Shown here: one piece after another, positions 26,496-34,548 of the stretch
Layout: each line of letters opens with the position of its first letter
Numbering within the stretch: position 1 is the first letter of the stretch
Assembly (NCBI RefSeq): GCF_020667835.1
Contig: NZ_JAFMPR010000004.1
Coordinates: forward strand, 124,001-188,000
Direction: 5' to 3'
DNA length: 64,000 nt
Origin: Roseibaca sp. Y0-43
GTDB taxonomy: Bacteria > Pseudomonadota > Alphaproteobacteria > Rhodobacterales > Rhodobacteraceae
Notes under the pieces: model-generated
Told to the model about the DNA's origin: nothing
Databases searched by the model: none
The model's input: only the letters and a program-made list of their open reading frames with translations
Position numbers and translations under genes: made by a program

Positions 26496-27689
26496 TTAGC
26501 GGAACAGGGACAGGATGTTCTGCGGTTGCTGGTTCGCAATCGAGAGCGATTGGGTTGCCAGCTGCTGCTGAACCTGAAGCGCCTGCAGGCGGGCCGAGGT
26601 CGCCTCCATATCCGCATCCACAAGGCTGCCGATGCCCGAGGTCAGAGAGTCCGTCAGGTTGCTGACGAATTCCGCCTGGGTGTCGATGCGCATCTGCGCC
26701 GAGCCAAAACTTGCCGCGGCGTCGATGCTGGTTTCAATCAACGATTCGATTGTGGCCAAGGCACCGGCCGCATCGGTTTCAACGTCGATGGTGCTGAGCG
26801 TTGCCAGATCGCCGGAGCCTGCGTTCTTGAACTGGGCCGTCACTGACACATCGTCGGTGCCGTTATTGGTGAAAACCAGCTCGCCCGCGTTGCCGCTGTC
26901 GTAATCGACCTCCAGCCCGTCGATTCCAAGGCTGTCGATCGCGTTTTTCAGGCCCACGGCCACGATATCGGCGGTGGTGGTCGCGTCCACATCGGCCTGG
27001 CTGACAGTGTAGGACACGGTCTGATCGCCAATGCGCAGGCTGATCTTGTCGCCAGCTTCATAGGTCGGGTCTTCGATGGTCAGGGTTTCCGTGCCGCCGC
27101 CGCCATCCAGCGAGAAGGCCGCGCGGTCTTGGTTGGCCGAAGCGGTGCCGGTCGTCAGTGAGAAGGCCGCTTTGGCGGTGTATCCGCCGGTGGACATATC
27201 TTGGCCCACGACGTCAATTGTGCTGGTGCTCACGCCAGTGCTTGAGCGGTCAAGCGAAGACAGGACCGAAACGGTCGCGTTATTGGTCAGCAGGTTCAGG
27301 CCGTTGAATTGCGCAGCATTGACCACAGATTCGACTTGTTCGCTAAGTGCCGCGATGTCGGTCTGGATCTTGCCACGGTCGACGTTTTCTTCCTGCGCCG
27401 CGACGATCAGGCCTTTCATCTGCGTCAGCAGGTCAGTCACCGTTTCCGAAGCTTGGCGTGCAACGCCGATGGTCGAAGAACCAAGCGACAGGCTGTCAGA
27501 GATAGCCTTGAAGCCTTTCACATCGGATTCCATCGTTTTCGAGATGGACCAGACAGCGGCGTTGTCGCGGGCCGAGCCGACCGTTTTGCCGGTCGAGATT
27601 TCGGTCTGAGTCTGTGCCAGACCCTTGTTGATGCCGCGCAGGGTTTGCAGCGCGACCATTGCGCTGTTGTTCGTCAGAATGCTGGACAT
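26496..27689 (-). CDS. fliC: Flagellin
   Basis: 397-residue filament subunit. The conserved N-terminal D0/D1 region (MSSILTNNSAMVALQTLRGIN, then STGKTVGSARDNAAVWSI) and C-terminal D1/D0 region (ATSARLQALQVQQQLATQSLS... ending ILSLFR) enclose a variable Ser/Thr/Asp-rich middle (about 165-330) that forms the exposed surface. It lacks cysteine and signal peptide; export is through the flagellar apparatus. ATG 27689 follows AAGGAA. FlbT binding to its leader is expected. Split motif runs here are continuous in the protein. Confidence 0.97.
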   Translation of the reverse strand: MSSILTNNSAMVALQTLRGINKGLAQTQTEISTGKTVGSARDNAAVWSISKTMESDVKGFKAISDSLSLGSSTIGVARQASETVTDLLTQMKGLIVAAQEENVDRGKIQTDIAALSEQVESVVNAAQFNGLNLLTNNATVSVLSSLDRSSTGVSTSTIDVVGQDMSTGGYTAKAAFSLTTGTASANQDRAAFSLDGGGGTETLTIEDPTYEAGDKISLRIGDQTVSYTVSQADVDATTTADIVAVGLKNAIDSLGIDGLEVDYDSGNAGELVFTNNGTDDVSVTAQFKNAGSGDLATLSTIDVETDAAGALATIESLIETSIDAAASFGSAQMRIDTQAEFVSNLTDSLTSGIGSLVDADMEATSARLQALQVQQQLATQSLSIANQQPQNILSLFR

Positions 27690-27731
27690 GATAGTTCCTT
27701 CATATCGGTGCGTTTTGCACATTGAGAGGAT

Positions 27732-27747
27732 GCGCCGGATCCGGCGC
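27732..27747. promoter_or_regulatory. Perfect 16-bp palindrome upstream of flagellin
   Basis: GCGCCGGATCCGGCGC is a perfect two-fold palindrome 43 bp before the flagellin start, inside the 214-bp gap to the flgN-like gene. Having no loop, it reads better as a protein-binding site than as an RNA hairpin, although the arms could also fold in the mRNA leader. Confidence 0.4.
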
Positions 27748-27903
27748 GTATGAGTGCATTCTGCAGGCGACCTGATTTCGGGCCGATCGAGCTTTCTTTC
27801 GACAGGCCCATATTTGGCCGCCATAAGTTGAGAAGTCGTGAAGGAAATACGGCAATTTCGTGGCGGTGCCGCTTTTCTGCGCCCTTGGTTAACAAAGCGT
27901 GCG

Positions 27904-28245
27904 CTACGCCTTGTGCGCCAGCCTGCCTGGGCCCGTGTCAAGGCTTTCACGCGCCCCGTCGGCATTATAGGACCGTGTTTCCGGGGGGGTTTGCGCCTGT
28001 ATGAGAAGCGATTTCGTGTCCTTCAAGGCTTGCATGACGGCCTGCAACAGGGCTGCGTTCGCGCGCGACAAGGCGATCAATCGTGATAAATCGGATGACA
28101 CAAGGCGCGTCTTGCCCAGCCGCGTCACAAGGTCTTCTTTCGCGGTGGCGATGGTTTCGAGACCGGACAAATCGCCCGACAGAAGGGCCGTTTTCTCTGC
28201 TGCCAGAAGTGTTTCGATGTCCTGAATGGGGGTCGGGTCTTGCAT
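27904..28245 (-). CDS. FlgN-like flagellar chaperone
   Basis: 113-residue, helical and acidic-to-neutral protein. The N-terminal half IETLLAAEKTALLSGDLSGLETIATAKEDLV (continuous helix pair) and the tail ETRSYNADGAR are typical of FlgN-type export chaperones for hook-associated proteins FlgK and FlgL. It starts six bases after the flgJ-like stop. The family is weakly conserved, so the name rests largely on context. Confidence 0.7.
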   Translation of the reverse strand: MQDPTPIQDIETLLAAEKTALLSGDLSGLETIATAKEDLVTRLGKTRLVSSDLSRLIALSRANAALLQAVMQALKDTKSLLIQAQTPPETRSYNADGARESLDTGPGRLAHKA

Positions 28246-28251
28246 CGTGGT

Positions 28252-28509
28252 TCAATCCTTTTGTGAGTAGTGACGAATGATCGTTTCCGCCAGCCCGATG
28301 CCGCCGCGCTGGGCGATTCGTTCGGCTTGTGCGTCCACCAGGAATGACGCGAATTGCGCCTCGCCGATGCCGCCGAAGGCTTCTGTTTTTCCGGCACCGG
28401 CAGCGGATAGCATTTGTGACAGGAACGCGGCCTCGAAGGCTTGCGCCGCGCTGGTCAGGCGCGCCTGCGGCACAGCGCGTGACATATTCGGGCTGATGGG
28501 GTCGATCAT
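28252..28509 (-). CDS. flgJ: Rod-binding protein FlgJ, N-terminal domain type
   Basis: 85 residues, corresponding only to the rod-binding (rod-capping) domain of FlgJ; the muramidase domain of enterobacterial FlgJ is absent, as is usual in alphaproteobacteria. The core AFEAAFLSQMLSAAGAG and GGIGEAQFASFLVD blocks are clear, ending with LAETIIRHYSQKD. First gene of the minus-strand flagellar run; divergent from fliK. Confidence 0.85.
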   Translation of the reverse strand: MIDPISPNMSRAVPQARLTSAAQAFEAAFLSQMLSAAGAGKTEAFGGIGEAQFASFLVDAQAERIAQRGGIGLAETIIRHYSQKD

Positions 28510-28528
28510 GGTTCTCTCCGTTAAGACT

Positions 28529-28565
28529 GCGGGCATGATCCCGCCTCTCGGTAAAGATTCGGTAA
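28529..28565. promoter_or_regulatory. Repeats in the flgJ/fliK divergent promoter region
   Basis: A dyad GCGGG-CATGAT-CCCGC (28529-28544) is followed by two direct repeats TCGGTAA starting at 28548 and 28559, eleven bases apart. All lie in the 90-bp gap between the divergent flgJ and fliK starts and may bind a flagellar regulator. Confidence 0.3.
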
Positions 28566-28599
28566 GCCCTTTGTGCCAAGCTCGGTGCAGGAGGTGCTG

Positions 28600-29943
28600 A
28601 TGCAGAACACCGTTATACCTATGGACCGGGTGCCGATTCGGGCCGGTAAGGAAACGTCTGGAAACGCCGCCCCGGTCTTGGGCGACGGCGCGGCTTTCCT
28701 GCGACAGTTTCAGGACAGTGCGCTTCCCGCCAAGGGGCATGCCCCTTTGACGGATGTCGGGGCGCGGGCAGGCGGACGCGGCCGGGCCGAGGGTGATGAA
28801 AACCCGCCAGAGACTGCGGTTGCGTTGCCGACTGAAGACCTGCCCACGCAAGCGCCGCATTCGGTTGCGCCTACGTTACTGTCGGCGGAGGCTATCGAGG
28901 GCGATGCGTTGTCCGTTCAGGCCGCCGGGGAGGGGATTGTCATGGTTGCTCAAACGCTCCCGGCTGGCCCGGTTGCTGTGACGGATGACCAGCCTATCGC
29001 GCAAACGCCCGTGATCGCGGCGCGTTCTGACGGCTTTTCGCCTGTCAAAACAGTGCCCAGCGGCCCGATTGGAGCAATCCTCTCGCCGGTCGCTCCCGGA
29101 TCGCCGGGGGCTTTTTCGGCGCACTCGTCGGGCGGCATGACGGTTGCCGCTCGGATAGAGTTGCCTGGCGGAATGGATGAGCGCGTCTCATCGCCAATGC
29201 TTACGCCTGTTCTTGCGGTAAAGGAGGGGAAGACTGCCACGCCGCCCGTCGGGCCGTCACAGGGCTTCGTTCAGCCGTTCCGCGCTCCGTTCGGTTGGCG
29301 TGATCTGGAAAAAGAACTCACGGCGCAAGAGGCGCGCGCGTCCCAAAGCAAGCTGCCCCAAGCCTCCGAGAATTTGCGCCCGTCACCCGCTTTGGCACTG
29401 CCCGTCCCCGGACCGATGGCGGAGCAAATGCTGCCTGGCGCTGCGATCGCCGGGGGCGAAGCCCTGCCCGCCGGCTTCGACGTTGGTGCGGATGGCATTC
29501 GTGTCGCACCGCCGCCCAGTGGCCCCGGCTCGATGACGGCCGCGACAGCGCTGCCCGTGGCGCAAAGCAGCGCGGCACAGGTGGCACAAGCTATTGCGAC
29601 CGCACCCGGCGATCAGATCGAGATTACGCTCTCGCCAGATGAACTGGGCCGGGTGCGGATCCAGATGCATCAATCCGACATTGGCTTGCAGGTAGTCATC
29701 TCTGGCGAGCGGCCGGAAACGCTGGATCTGCTGCGCAAGAATATCACGCTGCTTGCGCGCGCCCTGTCCGAGCTTGGTTATGAGCAGGCCAGTTTCAGCT
29801 TTGGCGAGCAGGGCCGCGGGCAGAGCGACAGGCCGGGTCGCCCCGCTTCCGTCTTCGGAATGACTGCCGAAAACGCGGCCCTGGTCGAGATCGCCGCCCC
29901 GCCCAACGCAGCCCGAACCAGCGGCCTCGATTTGCGCATCTAG
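28600..29943 (+). CDS. fliK: Flagellar hook-length control protein FliK
   Basis: 447 residues. A long low-complexity Ala/Pro/Gly-rich region (about 1-330) serves as the molecular ruler, followed by the conserved C-terminal Flg_hook domain with QIEITLSPDELGRVRI and GLQVVISGERPETLDLLR, which contacts FlhB to switch export specificity. ATG 28600 has AGGAGG five bases upstream; a GTG at 28573 would add nine residues but lacks a good site. flgD follows 39 bp downstream. Confidence 0.9.
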   Translation: MQNTVIPMDRVPIRAGKETSGNAAPVLGDGAAFLRQFQDSALPAKGHAPLTDVGARAGGRGRAEGDENPPETAVALPTEDLPTQAPHSVAPTLLSAEAIEGDALSVQAAGEGIVMVAQTLPAGPVAVTDDQPIAQTPVIAARSDGFSPVKTVPSGPIGAILSPVAPGSPGAFSAHSSGGMTVAARIELPGGMDERVSSPMLTPVLAVKEGKTATPPVGPSQGFVQPFRAPFGWRDLEKELTAQEARASQSKLPQASENLRPSPALALPVPGPMAEQMLPGAAIAGGEALPAGFDVGADGIRVAPPPSGPGSMTAATALPVAQSSAAQVAQAIATAPGDQIEITLSPDELGRVRIQMHQSDIGLQVVISGERPETLDLLRKNITLLARALSELGYEQASFSFGEQGRGQSDRPGRPASVFGMTAENAALVEIAAPPNAARTSGLDLRI

Positions 29944-29982
29944 GCGCGAATTTCGTGAAACTTTTACTTCGAAAGATTGCCC

Positions 29983-30648
29983 ATGCTTGACCCACTTGCC
30001 CCTGCAATGACCTCTCGCCCCAGCCCGTCGCAAACCGGGTCGGGCAGCGTGAATGCTGGTGATTTCCAGACGTTTCTTTCCATGCTGACCGCGCAGATCC
30101 AGAACCAGAATCCGCTGGAGCCGATCCAGTCATCCGATTTCGCGGCCCAGCTTGCAACCTTCTCCGGGGTCGAGCAGCAGGTGCAGACGAACCAGCTTCT
30201 GACACAGCTTGCCGGTCGGATGGGCCTGTCAGAGCTGGCCTCATGGGTCGGGCGCGACGTGCTGAGCGCGGCACCGCTTCGCTTCGATGGCAGCCCGCTT
30301 CAGCTTGTCCCGCCGGAAGTGGCCGGTGCAAACCGGGCCGAGCTTGTCGTCACCGATGCCAACGGCGCCGAGATCGGGCGCTACCCGGTCGATCCCGCGT
30401 CGTCCGAGATCCTGTTCGAAGTTCCGCCCGATAACGGCGTCATCCGCGAGGGAGAATACTATTCCTTCACCATGGTCAGCTACCAGGACGATACGGAATT
30501 GGGCGAGAACCCGGTTCTCGGATACTCCAACGTGCGAGAGGCCCGTTCGGATGCCGGGATGACGCTATTGGTGCTGGAAGGCGGCCATATCATCAGCAGC
30601 GACGATGTTATCGGCCTGCGCGACCCTGTCGCCATCAGCCCCGCGTGA
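29983..30648 (+). CDS. flgD: Flagellar hook-capping protein FlgD
   Basis: 221 residues. The N-terminal export/capping signature FQTFLSMLTAQIQNQNPLEP and SSDFAAQLATFSGVEQQ (about 28-70) is clear. A Tudor/FlgD Ig-like domain follows (about 90-190) with NGAEIGRYPV. FlgD caps the growing hook during FlgE assembly. Probably cotranscribed with fliK. It ends 11 bp before the convergent hisC stop. No other hook gene follows, so the remaining flagellar genes lie elsewhere. Confidence 0.93.
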   Translation: MLDPLAPAMTSRPSPSQTGSGSVNAGDFQTFLSMLTAQIQNQNPLEPIQSSDFAAQLATFSGVEQQVQTNQLLTQLAGRMGLSELASWVGRDVLSAAPLRFDGSPLQLVPPEVAGANRAELVVTDANGAEIGRYPVDPASSEILFEVPPDNGVIREGEYYSFTMVSYQDDTELGENPVLGYSNVREARSDAGMTLLVLEGGHIISSDDVIGLRDPVAISPA

Positions 30649-30659
30649 CCACGGGGCAC

Positions 30660-31772
30660 CTAGCTCGAGGCGGTCAGCGCAGCCAGCGCCTGCGGCAGGG
30701 CCGTGGCGAATTCGTCCATTGCGGCGGGCGGCCCGGCGCTGACGCGGATGCAGCGGTTTTGCGGCGCGACGAAGGGCATACGCACGAACACGTCGCGCGC
30801 TATCAGCGCGTCGACCAACGCCTTGGCAAAGGCCCCGTCGCGCCCGGTATCGAGCGCCACGAAACTTGTGGCCGAGGGCAGCGCATACAGCCCGTTTTGC
30901 GCCGCGATCTGCGCAATGCGCGCCTTTGCACTCGCCAGTTCGCGCTGCACATGCGCCAACCAGTCCTGATCGGCCAGCGCCGCCAAGGCCCCGGCTTGTG
31001 CAATCCGTCCCATGCCGAAATGGTTTCGGATGCGGTCGAACATCGCGATCAGCGCAGGCGCGCCGATGGCATACCCAACCCGCAACCCCGCCAGCCCGTA
31101 AAGCTTCGAGAAGGTGCGCATCCGGATCACGCGCGGGTCATCCGGGTCGATCTGGGGCGCGGTGCCATCGGGGGCGGCATCAATATAGGCCTCGTCCAGC
31201 ACCATAAGCGTGCCGTCGGGGACGGCTTTGGCCATACGCTCGACCACGCGGGCACTGTGCCATGTGCCCATCGGGTTGTCGGGGTTGCAGAAATACAGAA
31301 GTTTCGCCTGCACCGCTTCGGCGCGGGCCAGCAGCGCGCCGGGGTCTTCATGGTCGTCGCGGTAGGGCACCTTGTGCAACACCCCGCCAAACCCCGCCAC
31401 ATGGTAGTTGAAGGTCGGATACGCCCCGTCAGAAGTGACGACAGGGTCGCCCGGCGCCACCATCATCCGCACCAAAAGCCCCAAAAGCCCGTCAATCCCT
31501 TCGCCCACGGTAATATGCGCGGGCGTCACGCCATGATGCGCAGCCAGCGCCACGCGCAGGTCGTGCACCTCGGAATCGCCATACATCCACACCTCGGGAG
31601 CGGTGTCGCACATGGCCTGAACAGCCTTGGGCGATGGGCCGAACCCGCTTTCATTGGCCCCGATCCGGGCCTTGAAGGGGCGGCCATTGGCGCGGATATG
31701 CGCCTCTGGCCCGACAAAGGGCACGGTTGCGGGCAGGTCAGCAACAATCGGGTTGAAACGAGGCGTTTTCAT
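30660..31772 (-). CDS. hisC: Histidinol-phosphate aminotransferase family enzyme
   Basis: 370-residue fold-type I PLP aminotransferase. It shows ANESGFGPSP near residue 40, YFCNPDNPMGTW near 155, DEAYIDAAP near 190 and the PLP lysine in RTFSKLYGLAGLRVGYA near 220. HisC makes histidinol phosphate from imidazole-acetol phosphate; members in this family (HisC2 type) may also act on aromatic amino acids. The start at 31772 (MKTPRF) is preferred; nine more codons remain open upstream. It is not in a his operon. Confidence 0.87.
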   Translation of the reverse strand: MKTPRFNPIVADLPATVPFVGPEAHIRANGRPFKARIGANESGFGPSPKAVQAMCDTAPEVWMYGDSEVHDLRVALAAHHGVTPAHITVGEGIDGLLGLLVRMMVAPGDPVVTSDGAYPTFNYHVAGFGGVLHKVPYRDDHEDPGALLARAEAVQAKLLYFCNPDNPMGTWHSARVVERMAKAVPDGTLMVLDEAYIDAAPDGTAPQIDPDDPRVIRMRTFSKLYGLAGLRVGYAIGAPALIAMFDRIRNHFGMGRIAQAGALAALADQDWLAHVQRELASAKARIAQIAAQNGLYALPSATSFVALDTGRDGAFAKALVDALIARDVFVRMPFVAPQNRCIRVSAGPPAAMDEFATALPQALAALTASS

Positions 31773-31814
31773 AGCATTGGCATAGGTCACGGCGCGCAAC
31801 AGGGCAAGCCCGCG

Positions 31815-33341
31815 CTACACGGTCGCGCCGCTGGCCAGCTTGTCGAGAAAGGCATCCGCCTCTGCCAGAACGGTGCGGCGCTTGTCATCGGCCATGCGGT
31901 CGAAGGTGCGATACATCTGCCCCATGCGCGGATTGCCCTCGAACCGGTCACGGTGGCGGATCAGGAAATGCCAGTAGAGCAAGTTGAACGGGCAAGCGCG
32001 CGGCCCGGTCTTGTCCTTCACCCGGTAGTGGCACGACCCGCAATAATCCGACATGCGGTCGATATAGGCGCCAGAACTGACATAGGGTTTCGACCCTACG
32101 ACACCCCCATCGGCGAATTGCGACATGCCCACGGTGTTGGGCGCTTCGACCCATTCATAGGCATCGGCATAGACTGCCAGATACCACTCATGCACCTCTG
32201 TCGGGTTAATGCCCGCCAGAAGCGCGAAATTGCCGGTGACCATCAGGCGCTGGATATGATGCGCATAGGCCAGATCGCGGGTCTGGCCGACCGCGTGTTT
32301 CAGGCAATTCATATGGGTGTCTGCGCCCCAGTAAAGGGCGGGTAGCTTGCGCTGGTGGTTCAGCGCATTGCGACGCGGGTAGTCGCGCCCTTCAAGGAAA
32401 TAGACACCACGGATGAATTCGCGCCAGCCGATGATCTGACGGATGAACCCTTCGACCGAATTGATCGGCGCGTGCCCGTCCGCATAGGCTTGTGCCGCGC
32501 GCTCGCATACCTTTAGCGGGGTCAGCAGCCCCGCGTTCAGATACAGCCCGATGACCGCGTGATAAAGATACGGGTCATCTTGCAGCATCGCGTCCTGATA
32601 GGTGCCGAAATCGGGCAAGGCATGGGTGATGAAATGATCGAGCGCGCGCAGGGCACCGGCACGGTCGGTTTGAAAGTGAAAGGGGCGCAGCGTGCCGAAA
32701 TTGTCGGGAAAGCGCGCCTCGACCAGATCGAGCACCTTGTCCAGCACTTCATCGCCGCGCGCTTGGGGCGGGGCTTTGCGGAACAAATCGCCACTGGCGG
32801 GTTTGCGGTTGTCATGGTCGAAATTCCACTTGCCGCAGGCGGGCTTGTCACCGTCCATCAACAGCCCCGTTTTACGGCGCATCTCGCGGTAAAAATATTC
32901 CATCCGCAGGGCTTTGCGGCCCTCGGCCCAAGCCTCGAATTCGCGGTGCGAGCAGAGGAAGCGGGTATCTTCGAGCAGGGTAACTTTCAGCGGCAATTCT
33001 AGCATCGCGTCGATCAGCCGCCACTCGCCGGGTTCGGTCGCCAGCACCGTGTCGGTGCCGAATTCCTCGGCGCGGCGCAGCAGTTCCGCGGGAATGGAGC
33101 CTGCATTGCCCTCGTCCTCCAGCCGAGTATATGCCACGCGCCAGCCATCCGCCTGCAAAGCTGCCGCGAATTTGCGCATGGCGGTGAAGGTGAAGGCGAT
33201 CTTCTTGGGGTGGTGGGGAACATAGCCCGCCTCGGATGCGACTTCGGCCATGACGACGACATCGCGGGTCGGGTCTGCCTCTGCCAGCGCCGACAGCCCT
33301 TTGGACAATTGGTCGCCCAGCACCAGAACCAGCTTCACCAT
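31815..33341 (-). CDS. FeS bacterial cryptochrome / (6-4) photolyase (CryB/PhrB type)
   Basis: 508-residue flavoprotein of the photolyase superfamily, FeS-BCP branch. The N-terminal Rossmann domain begins LVLVLGDQLS; the C-terminal FAD domain carries DDPYLYHAVIGLYLN and NPTEVHEWYLAVY. Four cysteines at about 346 (MNCLKH), 434 and 437 (YCGSCH) and 450 (RACPF) match the 4Fe-4S ligands of Rhodobacter CryB and Agrobacterium PhrB. Members repair (6-4) photoproducts or act as blue-light regulators of photosynthesis genes. It overlaps the SDR gene by seven bases. The upstream open extension to 33602 is not family sequence. Confidence 0.93.
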   Translation of the reverse strand: MVKLVLVLGDQLSKGLSALAEADPTRDVVVMAEVASEAGYVPHHPKKIAFTFTAMRKFAAALQADGWRVAYTRLEDEGNAGSIPAELLRRAEEFGTDTVLATEPGEWRLIDAMLELPLKVTLLEDTRFLCSHREFEAWAEGRKALRMEYFYREMRRKTGLLMDGDKPACGKWNFDHDNRKPASGDLFRKAPPQARGDEVLDKVLDLVEARFPDNFGTLRPFHFQTDRAGALRALDHFITHALPDFGTYQDAMLQDDPYLYHAVIGLYLNAGLLTPLKVCERAAQAYADGHAPINSVEGFIRQIIGWREFIRGVYFLEGRDYPRRNALNHQRKLPALYWGADTHMNCLKHAVGQTRDLAYAHHIQRLMVTGNFALLAGINPTEVHEWYLAVYADAYEWVEAPNTVGMSQFADGGVVGSKPYVSSGAYIDRMSDYCGSCHYRVKDKTGPRACPFNLLYWHFLIRHRDRFEGNPRMGQMYRTFDRMADDKRRTVLAEADAFLDKLASGATV

Positions 33342-34000
33342 GGCACGCTTGTCCCCGAATAGTCGTAGAATTGACCGGTCTGGTCGGGGCCAAGCCCATC
33401 CATCACATCGGCCAAGCGCCGGGCGGCGTGGTCGGGGGCAACCGCGGGATGTCGGCCCAGGTATTTCTCGGTGAATTTCGTCGCCACCGTGCCGGGATGA
33501 AGCGCCACGCAAGCCGCGTGTTTGTGGCTGCGCGCCAATTCGATCGCTGCCCCTCGGACGATCTGGTTCAGCGCCGCTTTCGACGCGCGGTAGCTGTGCC
33601 ATCCGCCCGCGCGGTTATCGGCAATGGATCCGACGCGCGCCGAAAGTGCCGCGACGACCGACGCCTCATCGCGCGGCAAAAGGCGCGCGGCATGGGCCAG
33701 AACCAGTGCCGGGCCGGTCGCGTTCAGCGCGAATTGCGCGGCCATGCCTTCGGGGGTGATCTGTTTCAGGGCTTTCTCCGGGCCGTGTGCGCCGATTTCC
33801 AGCGCGCCCGTGGCGATGATGATGCGCTGAAACGGGCCATCCAGCGCCGACAGATGGGTGTTGACCGATGCCGCATCGGTCACGTCGAACCCGTGTTCGC
33901 TGCGTGACAGGCCCGTGACCTGCCAGCCCCGTGCCCGATATTCCGCGACCAAGGCGCGGCCAATCCCGCCCGATGCGCCGATGATAAGTGCCTGTTTCAT
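33335..34000 (-). CDS. Short-chain dehydrogenase/reductase (C-factor-like)
   Basis: 221-residue Rossmann-fold oxidoreductase of the SDR superfamily. It has the NAD(P) motif GASGGIGR at about residues 8-15, a NATGPALV block and the catalytic YRASK with an upstream Ser in the ALSARVGSI region. Substrate unknown. Seven-base overlap with the cryptochrome gene downstream makes them one operon, a pairing seen in related genomes. Confidence 0.9.
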   Translation of the reverse strand: MKQALIIGASGGIGRALVAEYRARGWQVTGLSRSEHGFDVTDAASVNTHLSALDGPFQRIIIATGALEIGAHGPEKALKQITPEGMAAQFALNATGPALVLAHAARLLPRDEASVVAALSARVGSIADNRAGGWHSYRASKAALNQIVRGAAIELARSHKHAACVALHPGTVATKFTEKYLGRHPAVAPDHAARRLADVMDGLGPDQTGQFYDYSGTSVPW

Positions 34001-34025
34001 ATCGCCTCCTGCTTGAAGGGAGCAG

Positions 34026-34301
34026 CTAGGGCAGGGGGCGGCGCGGTCCAGAGCCGAGCGTCAGCCGGATCGGCCCGCGCGCGGCTAGCGGATGGACGGG
34101 GTGGCCTTTTTGCGTGGCTTGCAGCAGCCCCTCATCCTGCAACTGCGCTGCAACCTGTCGCAGCTGTGGCATCAGGGGCCGCCAATCGGCAGCAAGCATG
34201 CGGGCGGCTTCGGACGGGCAAAAGCTTTTGCCCGTCCCACGTTCCTGTGCAAGCGTCAGAAGCGCCGCGCGCAAGTCGCTCAGGCCAGTTTCTCGGCCCA
34301 T
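34026..34301 (-). CDS. DUF3253 family protein
   Basis: 91-residue cytosolic protein. The family core is visible: LSDLRAALLTLAQERG, FCPSEAARMLAADWR and ATQKGHPVHP...GPIRLTLG, which together look like a small winged-helix domain. Start 34301 (MGRETG) lies inside the end of the DUF2798 gene (22-bp overlap). The function is unknown. The gene ends 25 bp before the SDR gene. Confidence 0.75.
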   Translation of the reverse strand: MGRETGLSDLRAALLTLAQERGTGKSFCPSEAARMLAADWRPLMPQLRQVAAQLQDEGLLQATQKGHPVHPLAARGPIRLTLGSGPRRPLP

Positions 34302-34486
34302 TTGCGCGCATAGGGGCCAACCAGAACGGCCAAGGGCACCGCGATGACCCAAGCCACCGCCCAAGCATAGGCCCAACGCCCGATATAGCCGCTTCCCAGC
34401 CCCGTATTCACGGCCGTGATAAAACCCGACATGATGAAAGACATGATCGTGCCCATCAGCACGCCGGTCAGAATACGCAGTTTCAT
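34280..34486 (-). CDS. DUF2798 small membrane protein
   Basis: 68 residues with two hydrophobic segments (about 5-27 and 38-60), starting MKLRILTGVLMGTIMSF, typical of DUF2798 (a two-helix membrane family of unknown role). AGGGA precedes the ATG and a 10-bp inverted repeat lies just upstream. Overlaps the DUF3253 gene by 22 bp in another frame. Confidence 0.8.
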   Translation of the reverse strand: MKLRILTGVLMGTIMSFIMSGFITAVNTGLGSGYIGRWAYAWAVAWVIAVPLAVLVGPYARKWAEKLA

Positions 34487-34500
34487 GGCTGTCCCTTTTT

Positions 34501-34540
34501 GCCCGATAACACAATCAATAGTGCGAATATGTTATCGGGC
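34501..34540. repeat. Perfect 10-bp inverted repeat upstream of the DUF2798 gene
   Basis: GCCCGATAAC and GTTATCGGGC are separated by 20 bp. The repeat lies between the ileS stop and the DUF2798 start; no T-run follows on either strand. It reads as a candidate operator flanking a promoter. Confidence 0.5.
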
Positions 34541-34548
34541 AAGGCTTG

